Below are positions 30,950-39,279 of a DNA stretch of 64,000 bases, one piece after another. The notes beneath the pieces were generated by a model. The model searched no databases and was not told where the DNA came from. It saw only the letters and a list, made by a program, of their open reading frames with translations. Each line of letters opens with the position of its first letter. Position 1 is the first letter of the stretch. The stretch comes from JAKFDI01 sp044508835 (lineage in GTDB: Bacteria > Pseudomonadota > Gammaproteobacteria > Burkholderiales > Burkholderiaceae_C), in the NCBI GenBank assembly GCA_044508835.1, contig JBIQHD010000001.1:124001-188000 (forward strand). The letters are read 5' to 3'. The translations under genes and the position numbers were made by a program.

Positions 30950-31507
30950 TCAGCAGTCGCGGTAGCCGGCGACGCGGCCCTGCGGCGAGCAGGAGCGGAT
31001 CCGGCCCATGAGGTTGACCACATGGTGGATGGCGCGGCCGCTCGCCGCCGTGACGCGTAGGGTGCCGGTGGGCGAGCTGGTGCCGTGCAGCGGATCGAAG
31101 AGGATCGACGGCGCAGAGCCCGACAGGCCGATGCGCTCGCCGGCCGGCAGCGCCACGGCGCGCAGCACCCGGGCGTCTCCCGTGCAGGCGGACGTGCCGT
31201 CCGCATGGCATTCGCAGTCGGCGGCCGATCCCGTGTGGACCAGGTAGCACGCGCCGCCCGATTCGGTGTTCAGGCTGAAGCGGACGCCGTGGTTGCGCAT
31301 CACCGCTTCGGAGCGTGCGAACTGCAGGTCGGTGACGAGCTGCGAGGCGACGCCGTCCAGGCGCTGGCGCTCGATGAAGCCGCTGAAGTCGGGCGCGGCG
31401 GCCGACAAGGTGACGGCGGCGACGGCCGCGACGATGGCCGATTCCACCAGCGTGAATCCGCGCGATGCCGTGCGCGGCGTGGCGCGCGAGGCGCGACCTG
31501 TTCGCAT
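30950..31507 (-). CDS. fimT: FimT/GspH-type minor pseudopilin
   Basis: 185 residues. Prepilin motif TASRGFTLVESAIVAAVAAV, then FIERQRLDGVASQLVTDLQFARSEAVMRN, the diagnostic GspH/FimT helix. C-terminal Cys residues at RSCSPQGRVAGYRDC. First gene of the minor-pilin run. Its Shine-Dalgarno (GGGGAGGGAG at 31511-31520) is inside a perfect hairpin, see the regulatory entry. No pilY1 follows in the cluster. Confidence 0.85.
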   Translation of the reverse strand: MRTGRASRATPRTASRGFTLVESAIVAAVAAVTLSAAAPDFSGFIERQRLDGVASQLVTDLQFARSEAVMRNHGVRFSLNTESGGACYLVHTGSAADCECHADGTSACTGDARVLRAVALPAGERIGLSGSAPSILFDPLHGTSSPTGTLRVTAASGRAIHHVVNLMGRIRSCSPQGRVAGYRDC

Positions 31508-31510
31508 GTT

Positions 31511-31561
31511 CTCCCTCCCCGTTGGTCTTGTGGGGAGGGACTGTACGAACGCGAAGTTCGT
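31511..31561 (-). promoter_or_regulatory. hairpin sequestering the fimT ribosome binding site
   Basis: Reading the minus strand, TCCCTCCCC (31540-31532), an 11-base loop and GGGGAGGGA (31520-31512) form a perfect 9-bp stem, and the 3' arm is the Shine-Dalgarno three bases before ATG 31507. A second small stem ACGAAC/GTTCGT lies at 31545-31561, and another CCCCTCCCC run lies just upstream (31567-31575 region), which could compete for the same ribosome site. This suggests structure-controlled translation of the pilin operon. Function inferred. Confidence 0.6.
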
Positions 31562-31636
31562 GACGCATTCCCCACGGGGAGGGGCTGCCGAGGGCGTCCG
31601 GATGGGGGAGCGAAGGCCGCAGCCGCGGCCGAACGC

Positions 31637-32080
31637 TCAGATGTCGCGGATCAACTGGCGGAACTCGTCCACGTCCTCGAAGCTGCGATACACCGAGGCG
31701 AAGCGCACGTAGGCCACCTTGTCGATGCGCTTGAGCTCGCGCATCATCAATTCGCCCAGGCGGGCGGAGGGCACTTCCTTCGCGCCGCCGTTGAGCAGCT
31801 TGTCCTGGATGCGCTCCATCGCGGCGTCGATCTGCTCGACGCTCACCGGCCGCTTGCGCAGCGCCAGCGCCATCGAGGCGCGCAGCTTGGCCGCGTCGAA
31901 GTCCGCCCGCGTGCCGTCCTTCTTGACGACATAGGGCATGGCGATCTCGGCGCGCTCATAGGTGGTGAAGCGCTTGTCGCAGCTCTGGCAGCGGCGACGG
32001 CGGCGGATCACGTCGCCCTCGTCGGACTCGCGCGTCTCGACGACCTGGGTGTCGACGTGGCTGCAGAAGGGACAACGCAT
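31637..32080 (-). CDS. nrdR: NrdR, ribonucleotide reductase repressor
   Basis: 147-residue ATP/dATP-sensing repressor of nrd operons. Zinc ribbon MRCPFCSH...RRCQSCDKRFTTYE (four Cys) is followed by the ATP-cone (VVKKDGTRADFDAAKLRASM). Full family length. Follows glyA by 39 bases in the same direction, the usual glyA-nrdR pairing. Confidence 0.96.
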   Translation of the reverse strand: MRCPFCSHVDTQVVETRESDEGDVIRRRRRCQSCDKRFTTYERAEIAMPYVVKKDGTRADFDAAKLRASMALALRKRPVSVEQIDAAMERIQDKLLNGGAKEVPSARLGELMMRELKRIDKVAYVRFASVYRSFEDVDEFRQLIRDI

Positions 32081-32090
32081 CGGAACCGCC

Positions 32091-32108
32091 GGGCCGCCGC
32101 GGCGGCCC
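32091..32108 (-). other. 18-bp perfect palindrome between glyA and nrdR
   Basis: GGGCCGCCG/CGGCGGCCC, self-complementary over all 18 bases, centred in the 39-base gap. It could form an intercistronic hairpin that attenuates or protects the glyA transcript. No T-run follows, so it is not a classic terminator. Confidence 0.6.
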
Positions 32109-32119
32109 GGGCCTCGTGG

Positions 32120-33370
32120 TCAGCGGTAGACGGGGAAGTCGCGCGTGAGGGCCGCGACCTTCGCGCGCACGGCGGCGACGTTCGCCTCGTCGTGCGGGTT
32201 GTCGAGCACGTCGGCGATCAGGTTGGCGGTGAGCGCCGCCTGCTCTTCCTTGAAGCCGCGCGTCGTCATCGCCGGCGTGCCCAGGCGGATGCCGCTCGTC
32301 ACCATCGGCTTCTGCGGGTCGTTCGGGATGCCGTTCTTGTTGCAGGTCATGTGCGCCGCGCCGAGGATGGCCTCGGCCTCCTTGCCCGTGAGGTTCTTGG
32401 GGCGCAGGTCGACGAGCATCACGTGGCTCTCGGTGCGCCCGCTCACGATGCGCAGGCCGCGCTGGGCGAGCGTGTCGGCCAGCACCACGGCGTTCTTCGC
32501 GACCTGCTGCTGGTAGGCCTTGAACTCGGGCGACAGCGCTTCCTTGAACGCCACCGCCTTGGCCGCGATCACGTGCATCAGCGGCCCGCCCTGGATGCCG
32601 GGGAAGATGGCGCTGTTGACCTTCTTGGCGACGGCCTCGTCGTTCATCAGGATCACGCCGCCGCGCGGGCCGCGCAGGCTCTTGTGCGTGGTCGACGTCA
32701 CCACGTCGGCATGGGGCACGGGGTTCGGGTAGACGCCCGCGGCGATCAGGCCGGCGTAGTGCGCCATGTCGACCATGAAGTACGCGCCGATGGCCTTGGC
32801 CACCCGGGCGAAGCGCTCGAAGTCGATGCGCAGGCTGTAGGCCGAGGCGCCGGCGATGATCAGCTTCGGCTTGTGCTCGTGCGCCAGGCGCTCCATCGCG
32901 TCGTAGTCGATCACCTCATCGGCGTCGAGCCCGTAGCTCACCACCTTGAACCACTTGCCGCTCATGTTCAGCGGCATGCCGTGGGTGAGGTGGCCGCCTT
33001 CGGCGAGGCTCATGCCCATGATGGTGTCGCCCGGCTGCAGCAGGCCGAAGAACACGCCCTGGTTGGCCTGGGAGCCGGAGTTGGGCTGCACGTTGGCGAA
33101 CTGCGCGCCGTAGATCTGCTTGAGTCGGTCGATGGCGAGCTGCTCGGCGATGTCGACGAACTCGCAGCCGCCGTAGTAGCGCTTGCCGGGGTAGCCCTCG
33201 GCGTACTTGTTGGTGAGCTGGCTGCCCTGCGCGGCCATCACGGCGGGCGAGGCGTAGTTCTCGGAGGCGATCAGCTCGATGTGGTCTTCCTGGCGCTGGT
33301 TCTCGCGCTGGATGACGGACCAGATCTCGGGATCGACGTTGGCGACGGTGGATTGTTGGCGATCGAACAT
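32120..33370 (-). CDS. glyA: serine hydroxymethyltransferase
   Basis: 416-residue PLP enzyme: serine + tetrahydrofolate to glycine + methylene-THF, the main one-carbon source. Visible: ELIASENYASPAVM, KYAEGYPGKRYYGGCEFVD, and the PLP Lys in TSTTHKSLRGPRGG. Full length. AGAGGAA precedes the ATG. The leader carries a ZTP riboswitch, so expression should rise when ZMP/ZTP signals folate shortage. Confidence 0.97.
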   Translation of the reverse strand: MFDRQQSTVANVDPEIWSVIQRENQRQEDHIELIASENYASPAVMAAQGSQLTNKYAEGYPGKRYYGGCEFVDIAEQLAIDRLKQIYGAQFANVQPNSGSQANQGVFFGLLQPGDTIMGMSLAEGGHLTHGMPLNMSGKWFKVVSYGLDADEVIDYDAMERLAHEHKPKLIIAGASAYSLRIDFERFARVAKAIGAYFMVDMAHYAGLIAAGVYPNPVPHADVVTSTTHKSLRGPRGGVILMNDEAVAKKVNSAIFPGIQGGPLMHVIAAKAVAFKEALSPEFKAYQQQVAKNAVVLADTLAQRGLRIVSGRTESHVMLVDLRPKNLTGKEAEAILGAAHMTCNKNGIPNDPQKPMVTSGIRLGTPAMTTRGFKEEQAALTANLIADVLDNPHDEANVAAVRAKVAALTRDFPVYR

Positions 33371-33450
33371 GGCGGCAGTTCCTCTTCAGCAGAAGACCCG
33401 CGGCGGCAGGCATGCCGTTTCGTCGCATGACGAGAGGCGCACGGCCGGCG

Positions 33451-33570
33451 GGCTGCCCAGGCGAACGGCTGAAGCGGCGCCGCATTGATGCCACGGCGCC
33501 GACCGCGCTTCCCGGTGGTTCACCACCTCAGGCCCGCAGGGGGCCGCATCGCCAGTCGCGCGGTCTGCGG
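33451..33570 (-). promoter_or_regulatory. ZTP (pfl-motif) riboswitch in the glyA leader
   Basis: On the minus strand: P1 GACCGCGC (33565-33558) pairs perfectly with GCGCGGTC (33508-33501). Within it lies ACTGGCGA, a variable hairpin (GGCCCCCTGCGGGCC), and GGTGGTGAACCACC followed by GGGAAGCGCGG. A linker hairpin with CGGCGCCG arms (33501-33494, 33482-33475) leads to the conserved 3' element CGCCTGGGCA (33463-33454). These are the pfl-motif hallmarks, and glyA is a well-known target. No U-tract terminator is seen before the ATG, so control is probably translational. Confidence 0.85.
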
Positions 33571-33605
33571 AGTGTAGCGTGAGCGGCCGCGGCCCACGCG
33601 CGGCG

Positions 33606-34481
33606 TCAGCGCAGGAACGCGACGCGCTCCTCGGTGGCCGGCGGCTTGGCGTCCACCGGGGTGGCGGGTTCCCGCTTGGCCGGCACGGCGTCCGGCGGCG
33701 CCGACACCAGCACCTTCCTTCCGGCGACGAACTGCAGCTGCTCGCGGGCGGCCAGCACCTTCGCCGCATAGCCGCCGTCGTCGGGCAGGTTGGCCGCGCC
33801 GACGTAGTAGCGCAGGCCGCCCTCGAGGCTGCCCGCGCGGGCGATGCATTCGCGCAGCACCATGGCGCCGACCCGCAGGTTGGTGACGGGGTCGAACGCC
33901 GCATGGTTGCCGCCGAAGCGCACGTACTTGTCGTCGTGCACGTGGGTCATGACCTGCATCAGGCCCTGCGCGCCCACGGCGCTCTGCGCGAACGGGTTGA
34001 AGCTCGACTCGATCGCCATGATCGCGAGCAGCAGCGTCGGGTCGAGCCCGGCGCGTTCGCCGACGACCCAGGCTTCCTTGACCAGGCGGCTGATCGGCTC
34101 GGGCGCCACCCGGTAGCGGCGCGCGATCCAGTGGGCCACCTTGGCCTGCTGGCGGGTCAGCTCGCTCGGGTCGGCCGCGGTGGCGCGGCGGATGGCCCGC
34201 GGCTCGCTCAGCTCGACGGCGAGCAGTTCGTCGGGGTCGGTGCGGGCGTCCTGGCGCGCCTGCAGCCAGCTGAGCGCGTGCAGTTCGACGCTCTCGCGCA
34301 GGTCCGCCCGGCCGCCGACGAACAGCACGGCCGTCACGCCCAGCAGCCCGAGCAGGGCGAAGGTGTTGTGGCTGACCTCGAACAGCCCGCGGCCCACGTC
34401 GCGGAGGAACACGCCCACCGAGTCGGCACAGGCGGCGCCCGCATCGCGGCACGGGTCGATCAAACGGCGAAGCGCTGTCAT
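33606..34481 (-). CDS. lytic transglycosylase (SLT domain), membrane-anchored
   Basis: 291 residues. A membrane segment near 40-58 (FALLGLLGVTAVLFVGG) is followed by a periplasmic SLT domain: catalytic Glu at about 157 in AIMAIESSFNPFAQS, then VGAQGLMQVMTHVHDD and NLRVGAMVLRECI, and LRYYVGAANLPDDGGYAAKVL. Cleaves peptidoglycan glycan strands. ATG 34481 is preceded by GAGAGGAAGCC. An in-frame start farther upstream (34643) would place the helix deeper and has no ribosome site. Confidence 0.88.
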   Translation of the reverse strand: MTALRRLIDPCRDAGAACADSVGVFLRDVGRGLFEVSHNTFALLGLLGVTAVLFVGGRADLRESVELHALSWLQARQDARTDPDELLAVELSEPRAIRRATAADPSELTRQQAKVAHWIARRYRVAPEPISRLVKEAWVVGERAGLDPTLLLAIMAIESSFNPFAQSAVGAQGLMQVMTHVHDDKYVRFGGNHAAFDPVTNLRVGAMVLRECIARAGSLEGGLRYYVGAANLPDDGGYAAKVLAAREQLQFVAGRKVLVSAPPDAVPAKREPATPVDAKPPATEERVAFLR

Positions 34482-34751
34482 GGCTTCCTCTCTCGGGCGT
34501 TTCACCCGGGCCTGCCTGCAGGCTCGGCAGGCGGGAGGCACGGATGCGACGGCGATAATCGGCCGGCGGCCGCGAGGCGGGGCTGGGCAGCCCAAGGACT
34601 TCGCGGCATGCCGGTTCGGCAGCGTTGCGCCCACTTCATTCAACGATGCAGGGCGCGGGTTATCCCTGAGATGAAGCAGGGAGTCGGGATTCTAGGAAGC
34701 CAATTAATAACCGGTCAACACTTTGGCGCGACCATTTAATTACATTTCTGT
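34482..34751. promoter_or_regulatory. divergent intergenic region, AT-rich promoter side for ubiD
   Basis: 270 bases without a gene between the divergent transglycosylase and ubiD. The last 65 bases (34685-34751) are markedly AT-rich, with two ATTAAT/TTTAATTA blocks flanking GGTC...GACC, a loose dyad that could be a promoter/operator. No clear -35/-10 pair or ribosome site stands out. The rest is GC-rich with nothing recognised. Confidence 0.4.
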
Positions 34752-36320
34752 ATGAAGTACCGAGATCTCAGGCACTTCATCGACGGGCTGGAGCGGATCG
34801 GCGAGCTGGTCCGGATCGCGAATCCAGTCTCCGCGCGGCTCGAAATGACAGCGCTCAGTGACTTGGTGCTGCGCGCCGGCGGGCCGGCCCTGCTGTTCGA
34901 GCGGCCGGACGGTTACGAAATTTCGGCCTTGACAAACCTGTTCGGGTCAACCCGGCGCGTCGCGCTGGGCATGGGCGCGGCCGACCTGGGCGAACTGCGC
35001 GACGTCGGGCGCATGCTGGCGAGCCTGAAGGAGCCGGACCCGCCCCGCGGCGTGAAGGACGCCGGCCGGCTGCTGCAGATGGCCAAGGCGTTGTGGGACA
35101 TGAAGCCCGCACTCGTGCGCCAGGCGCCGTGCCAGGAGGAAGTCCGCGAGGGTGCCGAGGTCGATCTGGCGCGCCTGCCGGTGCAGACCTGCTGGCCCGG
35201 CGACGCGGGCCCGTTGATCACCTGGGGGCTCGTCATCACCCGCGGCCCGCAGGGCGGACCGGCGCCGCGGCGGCGCCAGAACCTGGGCATCTACCGGCAG
35301 CAGGTGATCGGGCCCGACCAGGTCATCATGCGCTGGCTGGCCCACCGGGGCGGGGCGCTCGACTTCCGCGAGTTCGCGCAGGCGAACCCCGGGCAGCCCT
35401 TTCCCATCGCCGTGGCGCTGGGGGCGGACCCGGCCACGATCCTCGGCGCCGTGACGCCGGTGCCCGACAGCCTGTCGGAATACCAGTTCGCCGGCCTGCT
35501 GCGCGGCAGCCGCACCGAGCTCGTCGACGCCGCGGTGGGCGAGGGCGAGCATCGGCTCCAGGTGCCGGCCACGGCCGAGATCGTGCTCGAGGGGCACATC
35601 CCCACGGCGCCCGCCGGATACGCGGGCGAGAGCGCCCACGGCGTCAGGACGAAGGAGATCGGCGGCTACCTGCACGCCCTCGAGGGCCCGTTCGGCGACC
35701 ACACCGGCTATTACAACGAGCAGGACTGGTTTCCGGTCTTCCAGATCGGGCGCATCACCCACCGGCGCTCGCCGATCTACCACTCCACCTACACCGGCAA
35801 GCCGCCCGACGAGCCGGCGATGCTGGGCGTGGCGCTGAACGAGGTGTTCGTCCCGCTGCTGCAGAAGCAGTTTCCGGAGATCGTCGACTTCTACCTGCCG
35901 CCCGAGGGCTGCAGCTACCGCCTGGCGGTCGTCAGCATCCGCAAGAGCTACGCCGGCCATGCGAAGCGGCTGATGTTCGGCATCTGGAGCTTCCTGCGCC
36001 AATTCATGTACACGAAGTTCATCGTCGTGACGGACGACGACGTCGACATCCGCGACTGGACCGAGGTGGTGTGGGCGATCACGACGCGCATGGACCCGGT
36101 GCGCGACACCACCCTGGTCGACCACACGCCCATCGACTACCTCGACTTCGCCTCGCCCGTGAGCGGCCTGGGCGGGAAGATGGGGCTCGACGCGACGAAC
36201 AAGTGGCCGGGCGAGACCGCGCGCGAGTGGGGGCGGCCGATCGCGATGGACCGTGCGGTGGCGCGCAAGGTCGACGGCCTGTTCGCCGACATCATGCGCG
36301 GGCGGTCCGGGGGAGATTGA
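34752..36320 (+). CDS. ubiD: UbiD-type prenylated-FMN decarboxylase
   Basis: 522 residues, close to the size of 4-hydroxy-3-polyprenylbenzoate decarboxylase of ubiquinone synthesis. Family stretches: MKYRDLRHFIDGLERIGEL at the start, then PVQTCWPGDAGPLITWGLV, RRRQNLGIYRQQVIG and RWLAHRGGA (prFMN/metal site), EIVLEGHIP, and QIGRITHRRSPIYHSTYTG. It needs a UbiX partner, which is not in the window. Alone between divergent and convergent neighbours. Ubiquinone role likely; other aryl-acid substrates possible. Confidence 0.92.
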   Translation: MKYRDLRHFIDGLERIGELVRIANPVSARLEMTALSDLVLRAGGPALLFERPDGYEISALTNLFGSTRRVALGMGAADLGELRDVGRMLASLKEPDPPRGVKDAGRLLQMAKALWDMKPALVRQAPCQEEVREGAEVDLARLPVQTCWPGDAGPLITWGLVITRGPQGGPAPRRRQNLGIYRQQVIGPDQVIMRWLAHRGGALDFREFAQANPGQPFPIAVALGADPATILGAVTPVPDSLSEYQFAGLLRGSRTELVDAAVGEGEHRLQVPATAEIVLEGHIPTAPAGYAGESAHGVRTKEIGGYLHALEGPFGDHTGYYNEQDWFPVFQIGRITHRRSPIYHSTYTGKPPDEPAMLGVALNEVFVPLLQKQFPEIVDFYLPPEGCSYRLAVVSIRKSYAGHAKRLMFGIWSFLRQFMYTKFIVVTDDDVDIRDWTEVVWAITTRMDPVRDTTLVDHTPIDYLDFASPVSGLGGKMGLDATNKWPGETAREWGRPIAMDRAVARKVDGLFADIMRGRSGGD

Positions 36321-36466
36321 GGCAGGGTCAATCCTTGTGGCGCCTGCGCGGCTGCGCTATCTTTGCAGCGCCTGCATGCAGGCATTCCCAGATGCGCAGT
36401 CTCTGCGCCACAGGAGCCCTGGACCCACTACCTCCGGAGCCCCGAATCGGCGGCGTCAGCCGCCCG

Positions 36467-36500
36467 CCCCGCTCACCGCAAGGCCGAGCGGGGTTCGTCT
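36467..36500 (+). terminator. candidate terminator between convergent ubiD and binding-protein gene
   Basis: Stem CCCCGCTC (36467-36474) / GAGCGGGG (36486-36493) with an 11-base loop, followed by TTCGTCTTT. It is about 150 bases after ubiD and 17 bases beyond the convergent gene's stop, so it may serve both strands. The T-run is imperfect. Confidence 0.45.
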
Positions 36501-36509
36501 TTCCGGGCC

Positions 36510-37673
36510 TCACATCCGGCAGCCGCGCCCCGGATCGGCCAGCGCCTTCACCGCGACGCCGGTCACCTTGTTGAGCCCGTCCTCGACCCGGCGCAGGTAG
36601 AAGTCCTGCACCGGGTTGTGGGAGCTCGACAGGGTGAAGCTGCCGCGCGGGCTGTCGATCCTCGCCTTCTCCAGGGCGGCGGCGAAGCCGGCCTTGTTGC
36701 CCACATCGCCCTTCACCGCGGTCATGCCGACGGCGATCATCTGCGCGGCGTCGTAGCCCTGTACGGCGTATACGTCCGGCGGCGCGCCGTAGGCCTTGGC
36801 GTAGGCGGCGCGGAAGGCGTTGTCGCGCGGCGTGCCCAGGCCGTCGGCGTAGTGCAGGGTGGTGGTCATGCCGCGCGCGGCCTCGCCCTGCGCGTCGAGC
36901 GTGCCGTCGGTCAGGAAGCCGGGGCCGTAGAGGGGAATGCTCTTGTTCAGCCCCGCGGCCGCATAGTCCTTGACGAACTTGACGGCGCCCGCGCCGGCGA
37001 AGAAGGCGTACACCGCGTCGGGCTTGCTGGCCGCGATGGCGGTCAGCAGCGGCTGGAACTCGACGTTCGGGAACGGCAGCGTGAGGCTCTCCACCACCTT
37101 GCCGCCGCCCTTCTCGAAGGCTTCCTTGAAGCCGGCGGCCGATTCGCTGCCGGCCGCGTAGTTCCAGGTGATGGTGACGGCGCGCTGGTGCTTGCGCAGC
37201 GCCGCCACCTCGCCCATGGCGTAGGCCGGCTGCCAGTTGGAGAACGAACTGCGGAAGATCGTCCGGGCGCACAGCGTGCCGGTGATCGCGGCGGCGCCGG
37301 CGTTGGGCACGACGAGCAGCGTGTTGCTGTCCTTGGCGGCGCGCGCCATCGCCATCGCCACGCCGGAATGCACGCTGCCCACCAGCACGTCGACGTGGTC
37401 GCGCCGGATGAGCCGGTTCACGTTCTCGGCGGCCTTGGACGGGTCGGACTCGTCGTCGATCGTCACGATCTCCACCTCGCGGCCGCCGAACCGGCCGCCA
37501 CGCTCGGCCAGGTGCAGGCGGAAGCCGTTCTCGATCGCCTTGCCGAGCGCCGCGTAGGTGCCGGTGGCGGGCAGCATGAAGCCGATGCGCAGCTTCGGCG
37601 CCTGCGCCGCCGCGGCCGTGCAGGCGATCGACGCGGCGCAGGCGAGGGCGAGGAAGCAGGGGCGAAGGGGCAT
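36510..37673 (-). CDS. ABC transporter periplasmic binding protein (LivK/amino-acid or aromatic-acid type), orphan
   Basis: 387 residues: Sec signal (MPLRPCFLALACAASIACTAAAAQA), then a type I periplasmic-binding fold with LRIGFMLPATGTYAALGKAIENGF, VDVLVGSVHSGVAMAMA and VYAVQGYDAAQMI. GGAGGA lies before ATG 37673. No permease or ATPase genes adjoin it. Divergent from the CODH-like FAD subunit, which suggests it may feed the same pathway or sense its substrate. The ligand is unknown. Confidence 0.85.
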   Translation of the reverse strand: MPLRPCFLALACAASIACTAAAAQAPKLRIGFMLPATGTYAALGKAIENGFRLHLAERGGRFGGREVEIVTIDDESDPSKAAENVNRLIRRDHVDVLVGSVHSGVAMAMARAAKDSNTLLVVPNAGAAAITGTLCARTIFRSSFSNWQPAYAMGEVAALRKHQRAVTITWNYAAGSESAAGFKEAFEKGGGKVVESLTLPFPNVEFQPLLTAIAASKPDAVYAFFAGAGAVKFVKDYAAAGLNKSIPLYGPGFLTDGTLDAQGEAARGMTTTLHYADGLGTPRDNAFRAAYAKAYGAPPDVYAVQGYDAAQMIAVGMTAVKGDVGNKAGFAAALEKARIDSPRGSFTLSSSHNPVQDFYLRRVEDGLNKVTGVAVKALADPGRGCRM

Positions 37674-37861
37674 GGCGGTCCTCCGGGACGGTCGCGCTCC
37701 CCGGCGGCTCGTTCCCGCGGGGAGGCAACTGCGCATTGTTCCGCATCCGTGCCGGCGCGGGCCGTCGCCGGGGCGGGGCCGGCACAATTCGGTTAAGTTC
37801 CTCGTCTCGTCCACGCCGGCGCCGCGCCGGCGGCGGGACGCCCCTCCACCAGAGGAAGCAG

Positions 37862-38650
37862 ATGCAAGCATTCCGCTATCAGGCGCCCGCCTCGGTGGCC
37901 GAGGCCGTGAAGGCCGCCGGCGCCGGCGACGCCAAGATCATCGCCGGCGGCCAGTCGCTGCTGGGCGCGATGAAGCTCGGCCTGGCGGCGCCCGAGACGC
38001 TCGTCGACATCGGCCGCATCGACGAGCTCAAGCACATCCGCGTCGAGGCCGGCGAGGTGGTGATCGGCGCCATGGCCACCCATGCGCGCGTGGCCGCCTC
38101 GGCCGAGGTGGCGCGGGCGATCCCGGCGCTGGCCCGGCTGGCCGGCGACATCGGCGACCGGCAGGTGCGCCACCGCGGCACGCTCGGCGGCAGCCTGGCC
38201 AACAACGACCCGGCCGCCTGCTATCCGGCGGCGGTGCTGGGCCTCGGGGCCACCATCCGCACGGACCGCCGCAGCATCGCGGCCGACGACTTCTTCCGCG
38301 GCCTGTACGAGACGGCGCTCGAAGCCGACGAACTCATCGTCTCGGTGAGCTTTCCCGTGCCGCGGAAGGCGGGCTGGGAGAAGTTCAAGCAGCCGGCCTC
38401 GCGCTTCTCGCTGGTCGGCGTGTTCGTGAGCCAGGGCGCGGACGGCGTGCGCGTGGCCGTCACCGGCGCGGGCGCCGGCGTGATGCGCGTCGCGCCGCTC
38501 GAGGATGCGCTGGCCGCGCACTGGTCGGCCGCCGCGTGCGAAGCCGTCGCCGTCTCGCCCGACGGCCTCAACAACGACCTGCACGGCTCGGCCGAGTACC
38601 GCGCCGCGCTGATCCCGGTGATCGCGGCGCGCGCCGTCGCGTCGAGCTGA
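37862..38650 (+). CDS. FAD-binding medium subunit of a molybdenum hydroxylase (CoxM-like)
   Basis: 262 residues of the CO dehydrogenase/xanthine dehydrogenase flavoprotein family. FAD motifs: KIIAGGQSLLGAMKLG near 25-40 and RHRGTLGGSLANNDPAA near 105-122 (the TxGG loop). Passes electrons from the [2Fe-2S] subunit to a quinone or NAD. Its partner large and small subunits lie on the opposite strand at 40015-42836, an unusual split. Followed 40 bases later by coxG. Confidence 0.9.
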   Translation: MQAFRYQAPASVAEAVKAAGAGDAKIIAGGQSLLGAMKLGLAAPETLVDIGRIDELKHIRVEAGEVVIGAMATHARVAASAEVARAIPALARLAGDIGDRQVRHRGTLGGSLANNDPAACYPAAVLGLGATIRTDRRSIAADDFFRGLYETALEADELIVSVSFPVPRKAGWEKFKQPASRFSLVGVFVSQGADGVRVAVTGAGAGVMRVAPLEDALAAHWSAAACEAVAVSPDGLNNDLHGSAEYRAALIPVIAARAVASS

Positions 38651-38690
38651 TGCCGCACGCCGCGGAAGAACACGGACCCGGAGACACGCC

Positions 38691-39230
38691 ATGGAACTCA
38701 CCAGCCAACAGACCCTGCCGGTGTCGCAGGCCATCGCCTGGGACGCGCTCAACAACACCGCCGTGCTGCAGGCCTCGATCCCCGGCTGCGAATCGCTCGC
38801 GTCGACCGGCGAGAACGAGTACGAGGTGCTGCTCACCGCGGCCGTCGGGCCGGTGAAGGCGAAGTTCAAGGGCAAGCTGCGGCTCGCCGACCTGCAGCCG
38901 CCCGAGGCCTACACCATCCACTTCGAGGGGCAGGGGGGCGCCGCCGGCCACGGCAAGGGCAGCGCCAGGGTGCGGCTGGAGCCGGCCGGCGCCGACGAGA
39001 CGGTGCTGCACTACAGCGCCACGGCGCAGGTGGGCGGCAAGATCGCGCAGATCGGCTCGCGCCTGATCGACATGGCGGCGCAGAAGATGGCGGGCGAGTT
39101 CTTCGCGAGCTTCAACCGGCTGCTGGAAGAGAAGTACCACCCGCCGGAAGTGCCGCCGGCGGACGAGGCGGAGGCCGACGCCGAGCCGACGGGGCTCAAG
39201 GCGCGGTTGAAGGAGTGGTTCAAGCGCTGA
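38691..39230 (+). CDS. CoxG-type carbon monoxide dehydrogenase accessory protein
   Basis: 179 residues, SRPBCC/START-like fold (ELTSQQTLPVSQAIAWDALNN, SIPGCESLA, VGPVKAKFKGKLRLADL, IGSRLIDMAAQKMAGEFF). CoxG in Oligotropha anchors the enzyme to the membrane. The C-terminal tail here is acidic then basic (PPADEAEADAEP, LKARLKEWFKR), a possible amphipathic membrane-binding helix. Cotranscribed with the CoxM-like gene. Confidence 0.88.
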   Translation: MELTSQQTLPVSQAIAWDALNNTAVLQASIPGCESLASTGENEYEVLLTAAVGPVKAKFKGKLRLADLQPPEAYTIHFEGQGGAAGHGKGSARVRLEPAGADETVLHYSATAQVGGKIAQIGSRLIDMAAQKMAGEFFASFNRLLEEKYHPPEVPPADEAEADAEPTGLKARLKEWFKR

Positions 39231-39279
39231 CTGCCGAGGCGCATTGACGTCGTCTGCGGCTTGCCGCGGACCGCGAGAA

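Noticed and set aside
33371..33605. Glycine or SAM riboswitch before glyA
   Set aside because: No tandem glycine aptamer or SAM motif is present; the conserved elements match the ZTP type instead.
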